Origin: Boswellia sacra
Taxonomy: Eukaryota > Streptophyta > Magnoliopsida > Sapindales > Burseraceae
Assembly: GCA_013180625.2 (NCBI GenBank)
Contig: SNVD02000401.1
Span: 62,001-126,000, forward strand
Reading direction: 5' to 3'
DNA length: 64,000 nt
In this document: in pieces, positions 35,860 through 48,404 of the stretch
Position numbering within the stretch: position 1 is the stretch's first letter
Layout of the letters: every line of letters begins with the position of its first letter
Notes under the pieces: generated by a model
What the model was told of the DNA's origin: nothing
Seen by the model: only the letters and a program-made list of their open reading frames with translations
Database searches by the model: none
Translations under genes and position numbers: made by a program

Positions 35860-38800
35860 CATAACATTTAGATTTACGGCATTAGTAAAAGCAAGGTAAA
35901 GAAATAGTGTCTATATTTAGTTGACAAGTTTGGAACAAGATGGAAGCCCTCTAAAAAATATTTTATTTATAATTTGTTCTAAGTTACCACTTGACCAAAA
36001 CAAGTGTACTTATGAAGCAAAGATACAACACAAATCAAACTCTAATAGAAAACAAGTGGCTCAGAATCTTTTTGCAACAAAAGCAGTATAAAGATTAGAA
36101 AGCAAAAAATGTTTAAATAAATAGAACTAGTTATTGAAATGATCAAGAAACCCAGAAAAGTTGAAAACTTAATTGGGAAACAAGCTTATTAGAGCATTCT
36201 CCCAAAGAGAGATATATATGTTCTTTATAGAGCTAGATTTTAACTGAACTGAGAGGGAAAAGGCTTAGTTTCGCATCAACAAGAAGCTGGAACTATCATA
36301 ACCTGACTCTTTCTTCGCATTATTTTGCACAGAATGATTTAAACCTCTGTAGTCGAAATGAACATTATTTTAAAACTTGCACATACCAACCAACATTTTG
36401 AAAAATAGGAAAACAATCCCAATTAGAATTCCTTATAATAGGAAAGATAATCCCTAAAAATCAAATAAAAATATCCTAACTTGTCCTACATCAGAAAGCT
36501 TCTTTAGTGTACAAATTACAGTTAAGATTCAAGACTTTGAACTAAAGGAACCACAAAGTATATCTCCAACTCAACTAAAAAAGTTGACAGTTTCAGGAAA
36601 CATTTTACCTCATCACATCGACTCACATATAAATAGGAATATAAATCTAAAATTTCAAGAAGTATTAAGAAAAGGTGCTTGTATTAATCAAAATTATATA
36701 AAGCAAAGTCACTGCAGAGAAAGATGTAAAAGAATAACCCTTTTGCAAAAAAGAGAAAGGAAAGCCAGTAAAGTATGCAATTCAAAATCCTAGAAAGCAC
36801 GTCTTTTTCAACTTTCTTAATTATTCCTCTCATTGTCAAAAGGGGGCTTGATAACTGATGCATGGCATGGAATATTTAGTAAACAGCATAATTATATGCA
36901 AAACTGTACCCCTGAAAAACTCTCAAGAGTATCTGAAACTAAGAAACAGAAACCCGACACAGAGAAAGAGAGAGACAGACAGAGAGGGATTGTCCTCAAA
37001 CCATTCACAAAAATTAAAACATTATAATAATGCCCAGCTCTTTGGATAATGCTTAAACAAAAATTTAGTAGCTAAGAAACGAAAGAGCTAGAAATAGAGC
37101 ATTTCCATTTCTGAACATGGCATCCAAATAAAAAGAATAACTGGAATTAAAAAGAACAAGGAAGGTAGTGACCCCAAACCTTAAATGCAAAGTGGGGATT
37201 TGAACTTGCCCCAATTGTTACAGCACATTTGATTTTACATCAAAAGCACTGCATAAATCAGCTTTTAAGCTGAAAATCTGTCATACACAGAAGCATTGGT
37301 GTCAAAATCTCTTCTTTTAAGAGGAAAACCCCTTATTGGGCAAATAAATTACAGTAATAAATCAATTCTCAATCGAAGTTGATTAACATTCATAAGAAAC
37401 TCCATGTTTGAAGAAAATTTGGTTCAAGAGAGTGACGAAAATAATGTAACCCACAAGAATTATAAAAATCTCCACAGTTTCCTACATTCTCAGCAACAAG
37501 CACGGAGTCTCATTTTCCTTACTAAAAACAACCAAAACCCACCAAACTTTCTTCAACAAATCACTCACATTTGACCCTCAAAGACTTGAAACATGTTTCT
37601 CGACCTCCAGGAAGTCAAAAAAACGAAACCAACCCAGTACCCACATTCAAAAACAAGATTACCAAAAACACACAGACATACAGAGAGAGAGAGAGAGAGA
37701 GAGGCTTCAGACCTGGGATTCCTTGTATGAATCGGAAGCTCTCGGACAGCCACTCATTGGTTTGTTCATTAAATATTGTATAAATGAGACAAATGCAACA
37801 GCAAAAATATTGCAAAAAGTTCTTTGAATTGCTAGTTTTTCAGTAAACACATATCTTAACAAGAATAAAGCTAATCAAAGGAAGAAAAGAGAAGGGTGTA
37901 GAAGAAAGAGAAGTATTTATGAAAGGGTGGTGAGGGATTTATATAGTCCCGCTTATCCTCCACCTCAGATAAACTTTTAATACAGTTTACTAAGGGCGTC
38001 TCTTGAAATGACAGTGCTTAATTCATAAATCTACCTAGATTTCTGAAAAACAACAAATATTTTTTGGAACATAGGCTAGTAGCATGAGACTTATTGTTAT
38101 TAGGACAGGACAGATACATCATATGATCAAATTAATGATTCCGATACTCCACCGCCCAAAACTTTAAGATAGAAAACTGAGAGCATATCACAATTGGAAA
38201 CTTTTGTCTCAAATTTAGATTGTTTCAAATTGATTAATAACTATTGCCAGGTTTAGATAAAAAAACAACTATGATCTTTTCCCAACAGATTAATAACTAT
38301 TGCCTAAGATTAGACCCTGCCTCATTTTGAATATTTGCATAAGCTGATTGCGCAGCCAATAGAAACTGAGTAATCTCCATTGCCATGTTCCAACACTATC
38401 CCTAAATTATTAAATAGAAAACATTAGCAGAGATGATAGAAATCAGTACTAGTAAAATTTCAAATAAATTCGAAAGAGTTCAAGAGCAAAACAAATGGAA
38501 TCAAGTTGCACAGACGCGCCACAACATTCATCAATCAAATTAAGCATCGAAATATCCTTTTCAACATGCTATATCAATTGACTGACTAACTAGAAATTAA
38601 AAAAAATGTATCAACTAACAAATTTCACAAAAATATCCATATAAATTTCACTCATTTGCATCCCATATATTCTATTATCAATGCTCATACCCATGCGCAC
38701 AATAATGAAAATTTGCAAGAGATATAAGACAGTAATCTTACATATCAGTAACCATTAGATATCCAAAAATACAAAAGCAAGCAATAAATCTAAGAAAAGA

Positions 38801-40440
38801 GAAAGAGAAATAAAACCATAAGCAAGCTTAAAGACATTCTTAGAATCATTAATTCACGAAGTCTGAGCGAGACCCAACAAGTGAACCACAACAGATCTAT
38901 TCACGAAGGGAGAAAAATAAGGAAATTGGAGGAGAAAAATACCTAAAATCAGTTCAAAGTAAACCACAACAGACACTAAATCTTCCACTGAAGTCTGAGC
39001 AGAGCTACGGTTTCTCTTTCTCTCTCTCCCTCTCGGTAGTGAAATTATTGAAGAGAAAAATAGAGATCAGAATTTTGAAAAAAGAAAAAAAAATTGAAAG
39101 AGTTCACAATGTCTTCAAAGGGCGACTTGGTGAGATATAAACCTGCCAATCATATTCGTGCATCATATCTTTCAAATAAATAGTTTCCTATTGTTGACAA
39201 ACATTGACTTTGCCAGGCAAAAACTACACATAGGCGCTCAAGGACAAATAAGTAAAACAAGTGAATGTAAGCCAACAATTTAAGGTAAAGCTAGTTTCTT
39301 TTCAAAACCTCAGCAACCAAACAAAGTATATAACAATAATTCAATAGCATTAAGCAAAAGTGAATGAAACCCAGTTGAGATAAAGCAGCAATTAAACACC
39401 TTGGAGATAATTTTCAAGTCAAAGTTGTTAAAATGGTCAGGCAGCAATCTTCGTAGCATATCTTTGGTTGCTAACTTTTGAGTTGATCACATATAAAACA
39501 AAATCCATGACACACCAGGTGAAAAACATGAGGAAAAAATGTGATGCAAAAGGCCAATCTGCAACAAAGTTGATACAAGAATGCTTAAAATTGCTTTGAA
39601 ACAAAACTTGTGATATCCTTAGCATTAAAGTGTACATTTACTAAAAAATAATTTTTTTTCTTTCAACAAAATAATAACCAGTACACTACCATGGAGTCCT
39701 TTATTAAGCATTCATAGAGATTTAATTCTTAGAAATTTAAACCATGCATAAATATAAAGTATAGAAATTTCCATGAGTTAGGCCTAACAAATTCACAAAC
39801 TTATAAGAAAAATGCATTAGAAAGTTAAAACTAAGCAACTAAACAAGTTTCTATACATACTAGATTAATAAAGCATGGAACCTGAGTAAATGAAATTGGA
39901 GAATCTCCTGTGTCATTCTTATATTTTTAATTGTATTCGATGATCAAACTAAATATTTTTAGGTCAAAGTTTAAGCAGTCATAGGCAGCAAAAAAGTTAA
40001 ACCATCGATATCATCATATTACTTTAATTAGTAAGATTCTTAAAATAAAAAATAAAAAATAAATTAAAAAAGAATATACCAACCTGCAGTTATCGAATTA
40101 ATCTTTCCTTTTGAGTTCCCTTTTTTGTAACCTTTGTATAGCTCATAATTTATCTTGCAAGGACTTTTGCACCACAAATTTAAACCTTGATCACATGCAT
40201 GTTATTTCTAGATCTAAGAAGAAAACCAAATGATCAAATTTCATTTTTGCCATGCAAAACATATATCACATTCAAATTCCAATAAAAAATCAAATGATTA
40301 TTAATTCTATTAAAAAAATAGATTAAAATTTTCCAATAAAGTATAAGCAAGCCAAGTATAAGCTACTTAAACAAGCCAACCTTCATTTATTCTTCTCTTT
40401 TCTCTACCAAGACAAAGCACTGACTTCCCAGTTTTTCATA
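35860..40440. other. CACTA-2 cargo, no coding match
   Basis: About 4.6 kb of AT-rich sequence resembling promoter, 5' UTR and intron DNA. It includes a GA tract at 37,681-37,704 and CT-rich segments near 39,010-39,035. Apart from the promoter-like site below, nothing is recognised. Confidence 0.4.
37938..37946 (-). promoter_or_regulatory. TATA-like core promoter motif in CACTA-2 cargo
   Basis: The minus strand reads CTATATAAA in a locally GC-richer context, followed 30-50 bp downstream by a C/T-rich stretch with CTTCTACACCC, as in plant TATA promoters. Further downstream a possible first exon ends at a GT donor near 37,712. It may be a captured promoter able to transcribe the minus-strand cargo. 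This is inference from motif and spacing only. Confidence 0.35.
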
Positions 40441-40448
40441 ACTCCACT

Positions 40449-40728
40449 CCAGAAAAAAATATTTTTCTCAAGTTTTTGCAGTGTATTACTGCCAAATGCT
40501 GGAGATATCCCTAGGCTTCGGTCAAGATTATGCTTGATGCCTGCATAAAAAAATCATTCAAACACCAATTTAGCAAAATAGGTCTCTTGTTTTTGTAAAA
40601 GAAAATTGTTATATGTTATGCAAGCCATCAGTGTCACATTATACGTACCTTCATTACCCAACCTAAAGATCATCTCCCCTTCATATGTAGTTCGCTCAAA
40701 GTTGGTAACCGCCTCCCTTCCATTACAC
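40449..40728 (-). pseudogene. Captured AP2-class (euAP2/TOE-type) transcription factor exons
   Basis: Exon 40,728-40,649 encodes CNGREAVTNFERTTYEGEM, the end of the second AP2 repeat of euAP2 proteins (usual form KCNGREAVTNFEPSTYEGE), with AG acceptor and GT donor. The next exon, from about 40,538 to 40,449, reads HNLDRSLGISPAFG, matching the HNLDLNLGI motif that follows the AP2 domains. The DNA-contacting part of the AP2 repeats and the miR172-site region are not seen. The family is identified from two short motifs. Confidence 0.75.
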
Positions 40729-41389
40729 CTAAGAAAGACATAAATATACTTCAAAAATAAAATAAGATAAAAAAAGACTGAAATGATTTCCTTCACTGTC
40801 CTATAATTGAAATTAAATTGCATATAATCACATCCATACCTAGATACACTTGTTTCCCACAATCCTTGCATCGAAAAAATTGGAAATAAAATTATTAATA
40901 AGTAAACAATTTCCGTGTCCAAAGACATGCAAAATATAAATGACATTTAATGTCAATTGAAATCATGTAAATCAGAACTCAAAACACATAAAAACCATAA
41001 ATAAAAAGAAACAAAATATTACCAGATATGAGATTTTCATCTGTCGATTCTTCTATAAAACATGACTTCTCTATATTGTGAGCTCTTTGACCTCGGACCT
41101 CTCTTACTCTTCTTCACCACTTGTGACGCTTGCAGCATCACCTGTACCTCTCATCTACCTTTTTCTTGTTGATGAAGACTATCCCTCGCAACTCCCTAAA
41201 TCGTCACTGTGCCTCTTCATTCCTCCACTTACCAGAGAAAAGTCGAACTCCTTCCTCACAAGATCCTCATTTCGATTCCTCTTCTTGTTCTCGATTGTGA
41301 TTTTGGGCGAGTGATGATTTGGTTGACGGCTAGGGCAAGTTTTACTAAGAGGGGGAAAAGAAAAGATAAGAGGGAAAAATTAGAAGTGA

Positions 41390-41606
41390 AAAGAGCGTAT
41401 ATATACGTGGGGAAAGAGACAAAGTTAACATTTTTGTCACTATATAATAAAATGTGATAAATAAATGATTTAGAAAAGGCAAAAAGTGTCAAATATCAAT
41501 AAAATGTAGGTTTGGCTTTGAGACTAATATTATATTTCTCGCTTTTTTAAAAAAACGTCAAATAAAAAATTATAAAGTGACAAATATTTAAAAAATTCTT
41601 GTAGTG
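41390..41606. repeat. CACTA-2 3' subterminal repeats
   Basis: Inverted relatives of the 5' array: TTTTTGTCACTATATAATAA, AAAAAGTGTCAAATAT, ACGTCAAATAAAAA and AGTGACAAATATTT, just inside the TTCTTGTAGTG terminus. Confidence 0.8.
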
Positions 41607-42880
41607 ACATATGAAAGAGGTCATTAGGGCTGAATTTCTTAAACTACTTGATGTGGGAATTATCTACCCTATCAGATAGTAAGTGGGTAAGCCCTACCTA
41701 AGAAATCTGGCATTACAGTATTCAAAAAATGAAAAGGGTGAATCATTGCCAACTCAAGTCTTATCTGGCTGGAGGATGTGCATTGACTATAAAAAATTAA
41801 ATGTGGTCACTAAAAAAGACCATTATCCTTACCATTCCTTGACCAAATTTTAGAAAGAGTAGCAGGGCATTCCTACTAGTGCTTTCTTGATGACTACTCA
41901 GGCTATTACCAAATTTTCATTGCATTTGAAGACCAAAAAAAGAGCACATTCACATGCCCCTTCAGCACTTTTGCATTTAGAAGGATGCCTTTTGGACTTT
42001 GTAATGCTCCAGCTATGTTTCAAAGATGTATGTTAAGCATTTTTAGTTACATGGCTAAGCATTGTTTAGAAGTTTTCATGGATGATTAACTGTCTTTGGA
42101 AATTCTTTTAATAATTTTCTTAAAAACTTAGAAAAAGTCCTAAAAAGGTGTAAAGAAAAAGGTCTCATTTTGAATTAGGAAAATTGTCATTATATGGTTA
42201 CCTCAGGGATTGTCTTAGGTCATATGGTGTCTTTCAAGGGAATTGAAGTGGATAAAGCAAAAGTGGAATTGATTTCCATTTGCCTCCATAAAAAACAATC
42301 AAAGAGGTCTGTTCATTCTTACAACATGTTGAATTTTATAAAAGGTTCATAAGAACTTTCAATGCTATATCTAAACCTTTTTGTAGTCTCTTAATAAAAG
42401 ACACTTCTTTTGAATGGACTCAAGAATGTCAAATTCTTTTGATAAGCTAATTAGACTTTTAATAACTGCTCAAATTATTCAATCTCTTGATTGTTCCTTG
42501 CCTTTGAATAAATGTGTGATGTGAGCGATTATGCTGTTAGTGCTATCTTAGGACAACGAAGAGAAGGTAAACCTTATCTGATATACTATACAAGAAGAAC
42601 TTTAAATGATGCACAAATGAATTACACTACAATTGGAAAAGAACTACTTGCAGTAGTATTTGCATTAAACAAATTTTGATCTTATTTAATTGGTTCCCTC
42701 ACTGTTGTTTATGCTGACCATGCTGCTACGAGATATTAATGTGTAAACAGAATGCAAAACCTTGATTGAGACGGTGGATCTTATTACTCAAAGAATTCAA
42801 CATCATAATAAAGGAGAAGAAAGGAGCCAAAAATATCGCTGCAGGTCATCTATCAAGATTGATGATGAAGACATCATTTG
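41607..42880 (+). pseudogene. Gypsy-1 reverse transcriptase / RNase H
   Basis: Resumes after CACTA-2 with MKEVIRAEFLKLLDVGIIYP and WRMCIDYKKLN, then motifs equivalent to the intact-looking gypsy-2 pol (FMDD region, about 42,078-42,090; RNase H near 42,520-42,570). Many frameshifts and stops break every domain. Confidence 0.85.
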
Positions 42881-42929
42881 AAACCTTACCTATCAATGAC
42901 TTTTCCTCAAGAATTTTTATTCTCTGTTG

Positions 42930-44300
42930 CTACAATACCTTGGTTTACCAAAATTGTAAATTTTCTTGCAATAGGAGAAATGACACCTTATTGGAGTGCC
43001 CAAGATAAAAAGAAGTTTTTGACCAAGGTGAAAATTTTTTGTTGGGATGATCCATATCTGTTTAAATATTATCCTGATCAAATACTTAGAAGATACATGT
43101 CTGACAACGTAGTAAGTAGTGTTATTAATTTTTGTCATTCTAAAGCATTTTTGGGACACTTCTTATCAAGAAAAATTGTAGCAAAAATCTTATAATGTAG
43201 ATTTTATTAGCCTACCTTTTTTAAAGATGCACATGCATTTTGCAAAACTTGTAAAAATTGTCAAAAATTGGGATCTATTTCAAAATGAAATATGATGCCT
43301 TCGAATCCCATTCTTCTTGTTAAAATTTTTTAGTGCTAGGATATTGATTTCATGGGACCTTTTCACCATCATTTAGGTTTGTTTACATTTTTGTAGCAGT
43401 AGATTATGTCTTAAAATGAGTCGAGGCAATTCCATGTCGAAACAATGATCATAAAACAATTCTCAAATTCTTGAAAGAGAATATCTTGTCTCGATTTGGA
43501 ATACCTCGAGCCATTATTAATGATGGGGGTACACATTTTTATAGCAAACCATTTGAAACTTTAATGAAGAAAAATAGAATCACCCATAAAGTTGCTACCC
43601 CTTATCACCCACAAACAAGTACACATTTTTATAACAAACCATTTGAAACTTTAATGAAGAAAAATGGAATCACCTAGAAAGTTGCTACCTTTTATCACCC
43701 ACAAACAAGTGTACAAGTTCAATCAGCAGATAGGTAGATAAAACAAATTTCAGAAAAAAAAGGTTAACCCAAACCGTAAAGATTTGTCTTTAAGAGTTAA
43801 TGATGCACTTTGGTCTTACCGAACTAGTTTCAAAACAACACTGGTATGTCTTTTATAGAGTAGTTTATGAAAAGTATTGTCAGCTTGCGGAACTTGAGCA
43901 TAAAGCTTACTAGGCCATTAAAAGATTTAACACAAATTTGGATTATGCTTGCAAATTACGGAAACTCCAACTAAGTGAACTTGAAAAAAATTAGCAATGA
44001 GGCTTATGATAATTCTAAGATCTACACAGAAAAATTAAAGGTTTTCCATGACAAACACATTGTTAGAAAATCTTTTGAACCTTCACAAAATTTTTTTTGC
44101 ATGATTCAAGATTGCATTTGTTTCTTGGTAAACTTCGGTCTCATTAGACTAGACCTTTCATTGTTAAAAATGTTTTTTCTCATGTAGCTATTGAAATTAA
44201 GAACCCAAAGAATGGTAATGTTTTTAAAGTTAATGGACAGCGACTAAAACCATTCTTCGAAAATTTTCATCAAAATGAAAAGCCATTGCTTTAATCAATT
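42930..44300 (+). pseudogene. Gypsy-1 integrase
   Basis: The zinc-binding region (NFCHSKAFLGHFLSRK, FCKTCKNCQ) is followed by the catalytic core with NDGGTHF and a C-terminal region ending near [13 protein letters not shown] interrupts the VDYVLK-stop-VEAIPCR segment at about 43,417. The same stop occurs in gypsy-2. A 90-bp tandem duplication lies in the core. Confidence 0.85.
43531..43710 (+). repeat. 90-bp tandem duplication inside integrase core
   Basis: Copies at 43,531-43,620 and 43,621-43,710 both run from ACACATTTTTATA to CACCCACAAACAAGT with about six differences. Gypsy-2 has a single copy. Confidence 0.92.
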
Positions 44301-44433
44301 CTTTTTTAAGGATTGATTTTTCCCAGTCAAGTGGTAGATACGAAACTCCATGGCTTTTGAAGTCAGTTTTTCAGTTCCCTAAAAACTTTTGCTTATTTTG
44401 CAATCATTTTCTTTTCTCTCTTTTTCTTTTCAA

Positions 44434-44980
44434 ATGGATACCATTCTCTCAAATATAAAGACATCTTTTCCATCTCTTCCTTAAAATGATTTGCTTAAAA
44501 TTTACAAAGCACGAGCAGAAAGACTAAGGTTGTTGATGCGTATGGGTATTCCTATTGATTTAAGATGTTTAATTGAGGCCAAGGTCCGATTATCTTATGA
44601 ATCTCTAGATGGTTTTATTTCTCATATGCTAGGTTTAGGAAGAAGCTCTTATGTCAAAAAGCGAAGAGTGAAAAGAATACAAGTCTGTCACAAAAGTGTA
44701 AGATGGACTTGTAACTAGAGTTGCTGCTTTTTGGGATTTGTGTCTAACAATCGAGAGGATATCAATTCATCAACAATGGTCCGAGTAGGGAGTCTTTGGA
44801 CAATGTCCTATTGACTCTTGAGATGCATTCTTATGGAATTGTGCAACATAAAATCTTAGAAACTATGGATCCAATTTAGAGAAAAGCATGCACAAATACA
44901 GTCTTGAGAATCTGATTCAAAGCAACCTTTTTTACAAGTTTATAAGAAAACTGGATGGGAAGCATATCACCAACTCATAG
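44434..44980 (+). pseudogene. Gypsy-1 post-integrase extra ORF
   Basis: Homologue of the gypsy-2 ORF at 59,596-60,144, starting ATGGATACCATTCTCTC. It keeps LLKIYKARAERLRLLMRMGI and QVCHKSVRWTCN and has stops and a length change. Function unknown; in Athila elements this position often holds an envelope-like or accessory ORF. Confidence 0.7.
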
Positions 44981-45160
44981 ATTGTGTCTAAGCTGTTTCT
45001 GAAAATAAAACTAGAGGAAGATGTGAGCCACAGTCACAATACCTGTATATATGCATGTGCACTATCATTTTTGAATTTTTATGTCTTATTGTTGTCATTC
45101 TTGAATTTATGTCTTCATCTTTCGATTGAATTATGCATGCATGTTGTAATTTTTTTTTTA

Positions 45161-47424
45161 TATTAGGGTTTAAAGTTTTTAGAAACGGAGGGGAGGGTTT
45201 AGGAGGGAGGAGAGAAAATTTTTCTCTCAATTAGGGTCACCGGAGTTACTGTTTACTCCGACCAATTTGTGAATCAGCCTTTCAAATCTACACATGTTGT
45301 AGATCGGGATATCCTGAGACAAATTTTCTTCTGGGTCGCCCTCAGTTTCGGCAGAAAAACGGTTAAAATTGCAAAAAAAGGTTTCGGATTTCACTATTCA
45401 TCGTCGACGGCGGGCGAGTGGGATGCCACCTTTGCCATCATCGTGTTGGTCTTGACTCGATGTACAAGTTTTCCTTCATCAGTACCACCAGATTCGCGCC
45501 GCAACACCTCCATTCAAGACCACAAAGTTTCGGATTTTTTACTATTCACTGCCGCCTGCCGCTGTCACCGGCGAGTGGCATCTCACCTCCATCAAATTCT
45601 TATAGATCAGGCGACGTTCTACAAGTTTCCCTTCATCAGCACCACCAGATTTACTATTCACCGCCACATCTCACCGGAAAACGGCGAGTTGTATCTCACC
45701 TTTGCCACCATCTAGTAGATCGGGCAACACTGACCAACTTTTTCTTCTTGGCCGTCATCTGATTCCAGCCAGAAACCCCTCAAATCGCCGCTTCTTCAAT
45801 TCGGATTTTACTGTTCACCGCGGTAGTTACTATTCATTTATCGGAGACACTGTTCATAAGCCCCACCCAGATTGTTCTTCAGGTTATTTCATGCAACTTT
45901 GCCTCTTGGTCAATTTCCTGATTCCTTGTGGATTATCGTTTTTAAAGAGGTGACGACCACTTTGGAAGCCAAGCCGCTTCGGTGCCTGGTTTACTTTCGT
46001 TTTTCCATCTCTTTTTTATGAGCATTGTATTTGATTTGTAATTCACTTGATGGATCCATCCAAGACAACTGCTGGCTCTTGGGCTGATAAAATCAAGATC
46101 ACTGATTCGAGTACCCGATGCAAATTGAGTCCGGTTACTCCTAAGAAACCGGGTACAATCCTTGAGATTCCAGATGAGATTGTCGACGAGAATTTAGCCG
46201 AATGGCGTAGATGTCTTGTTGACTTCTTTCCGGGATATGTGATGCCCTTCCATGGTGCACGTTCGATGGCGATGCGTGCATAAAAATCTAGTGGTCTTGA
46301 GGACGTTCGTTCCACGGATAAGGGATTTCTCATCTTCCGTTTTAGAACTGAAGATGAGGTACATGCAATCATTTCTCGCGGTCCTTGGATGTTTGGAGGT
46401 AAATTCATTTACCTGCAACAATGGCATCCGCATCTGGATTTCAATCTTACAGCATTCCGGACACTACCAGTTTGGATCCGTTTGTATGGCCTGCCGTTTC
46501 CTTTGTGGACAGCCAAAGGCCTTAGCATTATCTCCAGCATGGTTGGAGAACCTCAATCTTGTGATATGGCGACTTCTGATCTATCTAGATTGGAGTATGC
46601 GAGGGTTTGTGTTCTTATTGATGCAAGACGCCCTCGAGTTAAGAACTTTAAGTTTAGGTGCAAACTCTCTCCAGAGCCCATTGAAATTCAAGTTGAATAT
46701 GAGTGGACTCCAAAACATTGCCCCAAATGTTGCCAGTGTGGTCATCGTTGTCCAGAACCGGTAAAGACTTCAAGTCCAGATAAGAATGAGGCTAGCACCT
46801 CTGATAGTGCCCATTTGAGAAAAGAAAAGGATGTGACCAAGGTCACTGATTGCACCAAAATAGTTACTATTCCAGAAATTTCTGCAGTGCAAGTTGAGCC
46901 TCCGAAGGCTACTACAGTTCCGAGTGTAGAGTCAGTTTCAGATTCTGATTCTCCATCTCCTTTTGTGACTGACGAGGGTAGACTTTTGGGCACTATCAAG
47001 TGTTCTACAAATCGTGAGGCATCTATTTCCTCAGGGCGGATACCTCCTGAGTCTTCTCCCACTCGTTTTGAGCCTTTGAATGGGCTTAGTGAGGATGATC
47101 AATCTGATAGGATTGACCATACTCATTCGGACACCCCAGCTAACCCGGTAAAGAAGGGTAAGAAGAAGAAAAACAAGAAGGGTTAAAGCTCTTGTATTTT
47201 TATGTTTTAGACCGTTTGTGATCATTTCTCTTCTATATTATTAAGGCCGTTTGTGGCTTTTTTACTTTGTTTTAGGCTGCTTGTGGCCTTCATTTTCTAT
47301 CTTTTTGTTGGATTGTATGTTTGAACTTTACGTCCTTTTGTAATTCTTGGGGTATGCCCCTCGGATTTTTGTACATTATAACTTTTTTGGATTTATATTA
47401 CTAAGTAACTTTTCCAAAAAAAAA
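45161..47424 (+). mobile_element. Non-autonomous ORF1-only L1-type LINE, copy 2
   Basis: Same unit as 17,549-19,830, about 98% identical in ORF1 by eye. Target duplication GTTGTAATTTTT (extending to about 18 bp with one mismatch) occurs at 45,143-45,160 and again from 47,425, right after the short poly-A. It begins about 30 bp further 5' than copy 1 and has lost ~50 bp from the internal leader duplication near 45,650. It is inserted between the extra ORF and the LOG gene of gypsy-1. Confidence 0.9.
46047..47186 (+). pseudogene. LINE ORF1 (DUF4283 + zinc knuckle), copy 2
   Basis: 380 codons, the same length as copy 1, from MDPSKTTAGSWADK to KKNKKG. The only stop is TAA at 46,281-46,283 (codon 79), the position of TGA in copy 1. 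Downstream of it, 265 codons from an internal Met (46,389) are open, covering most of DUF4283 and the knuckle CPKCCQCGHRC. Differences from copy 1 are mostly non-synonymous, as expected for neutral drift. Confidence 0.88.
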
Positions 47425-47582
47425 GTTGTAATTTTTATTTTTATTTATGCCATTTTGAATTCCTATAATTTTTATGTTTATTTCTGCCATTTTTGATTTT
47501 CTATGTCTTATTTTCAAATTTTTTTTCAACAAACAGTCGAGCTACCCATGTAGGCGTTATCATTGGAATATCTTATTTCACT

Positions 47583-47592
47583 CCATAAATAT
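47583..47592 (+). promoter_or_regulatory. TATA-like motif upstream of the gypsy-1 LOG gene
   Basis: CCATAAATAT lies about 55 bp upstream of the LOG ATG (47,645). The gypsy-2 LOG has CCATAAATAC at the same distance. It could be a retained host promoter or 5' UTR element. Inference. Confidence 0.35.
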
Positions 47593-47644
47593 GACATTTT
47601 CTTGTTCTTCATTTTCACACACATAATTAGAGAGTTGTTTAGAC

Positions 47645-48282
47645 ATGGAGGGAATCTCCGCTCGTCGATCTAAAAGATATGTGTATTTTGTAGATCTCGA
47701 CCTAAAAAAAGTGGAGAGTTTGTAGAAGCAGTAAACTATCTTGGCCGACTATTAGTTGAGAGAAGGATTCATTTGGTTTATCGAGGGGGTAGCCTCGGGT
47801 TAATGGGTTGTGTGTCAACAGCTGCACTCTTAAGAGGCAGTTAAGTTTTAGTTGTTTTTCCTAGAGCTTTAGCTAGAAAATAGTTGGGCAGGAGTTAAGG
47901 GTCTCATCTATGCGTGAACGCATGGCATACATGCTTCTCAATTCAGACGCCTTCATTAGTTTACTAGGTGGCTTTGGTCCTCTCAAAGAAAATTTTCAAA
48001 TTAGCTCTTGAGCCCAACTGAATCTCTATCAGAAACCTATAGGTTTGTTGAATATTAATAATTTTTTTGATCATTTATTACGTTTTGTTGATGAAGCTGT
48101 GGAACAAAATTTTATCCCACATTCGTCCCGACGGATCCTTGTTTATGCCACTACTACTGATGAATTGCTCAACAATTTAGAAGTAGATGATTATGAATGT
48201 GACCCAGCAACAACTCAAATTATTGGTCAATGGGACACAATAATAAGTGGAAACTAGATCTAACGCTTCGTTTGCAATTTTT
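47645..48282 (+). pseudogene. LOG-like cytokinin riboside 5'-monophosphate phosphoribohydrolase in gypsy-1, decayed
   Basis: Homologue of the LOG gene in gypsy-2. It starts ATGGAGGGAA and follows the whole LOG fold without introns: GGSLGLMGCVSTAA-like (about 47,795), SMRERMAYMLLNSDAFI-like (about 47,910), GGFG (about 47,970), AQLN (tryptophan before it now TGA, about 48,012), KPIGLLNINNFFDHLL and EAVEQNFIPHSSRRILV (48,030-48,140). The frame is broken by several small indels and stops. The conserved PGG of the active-site motif is altered. It lies between the LINE insertion and the 3' LTR of gypsy-1. Confidence 0.85.
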
Positions 48283-48404
48283 CTTGCCTCTTGTTTTATT
48301 TTACAATTAATTAATTGTCTTTCAGGTTGTTTCATTTGAATAACTAAAGCTTCAGGTATTTCTCTAAACTTTATCTCTCTACGGACAATATTTCAAATTA
48401 TTTT

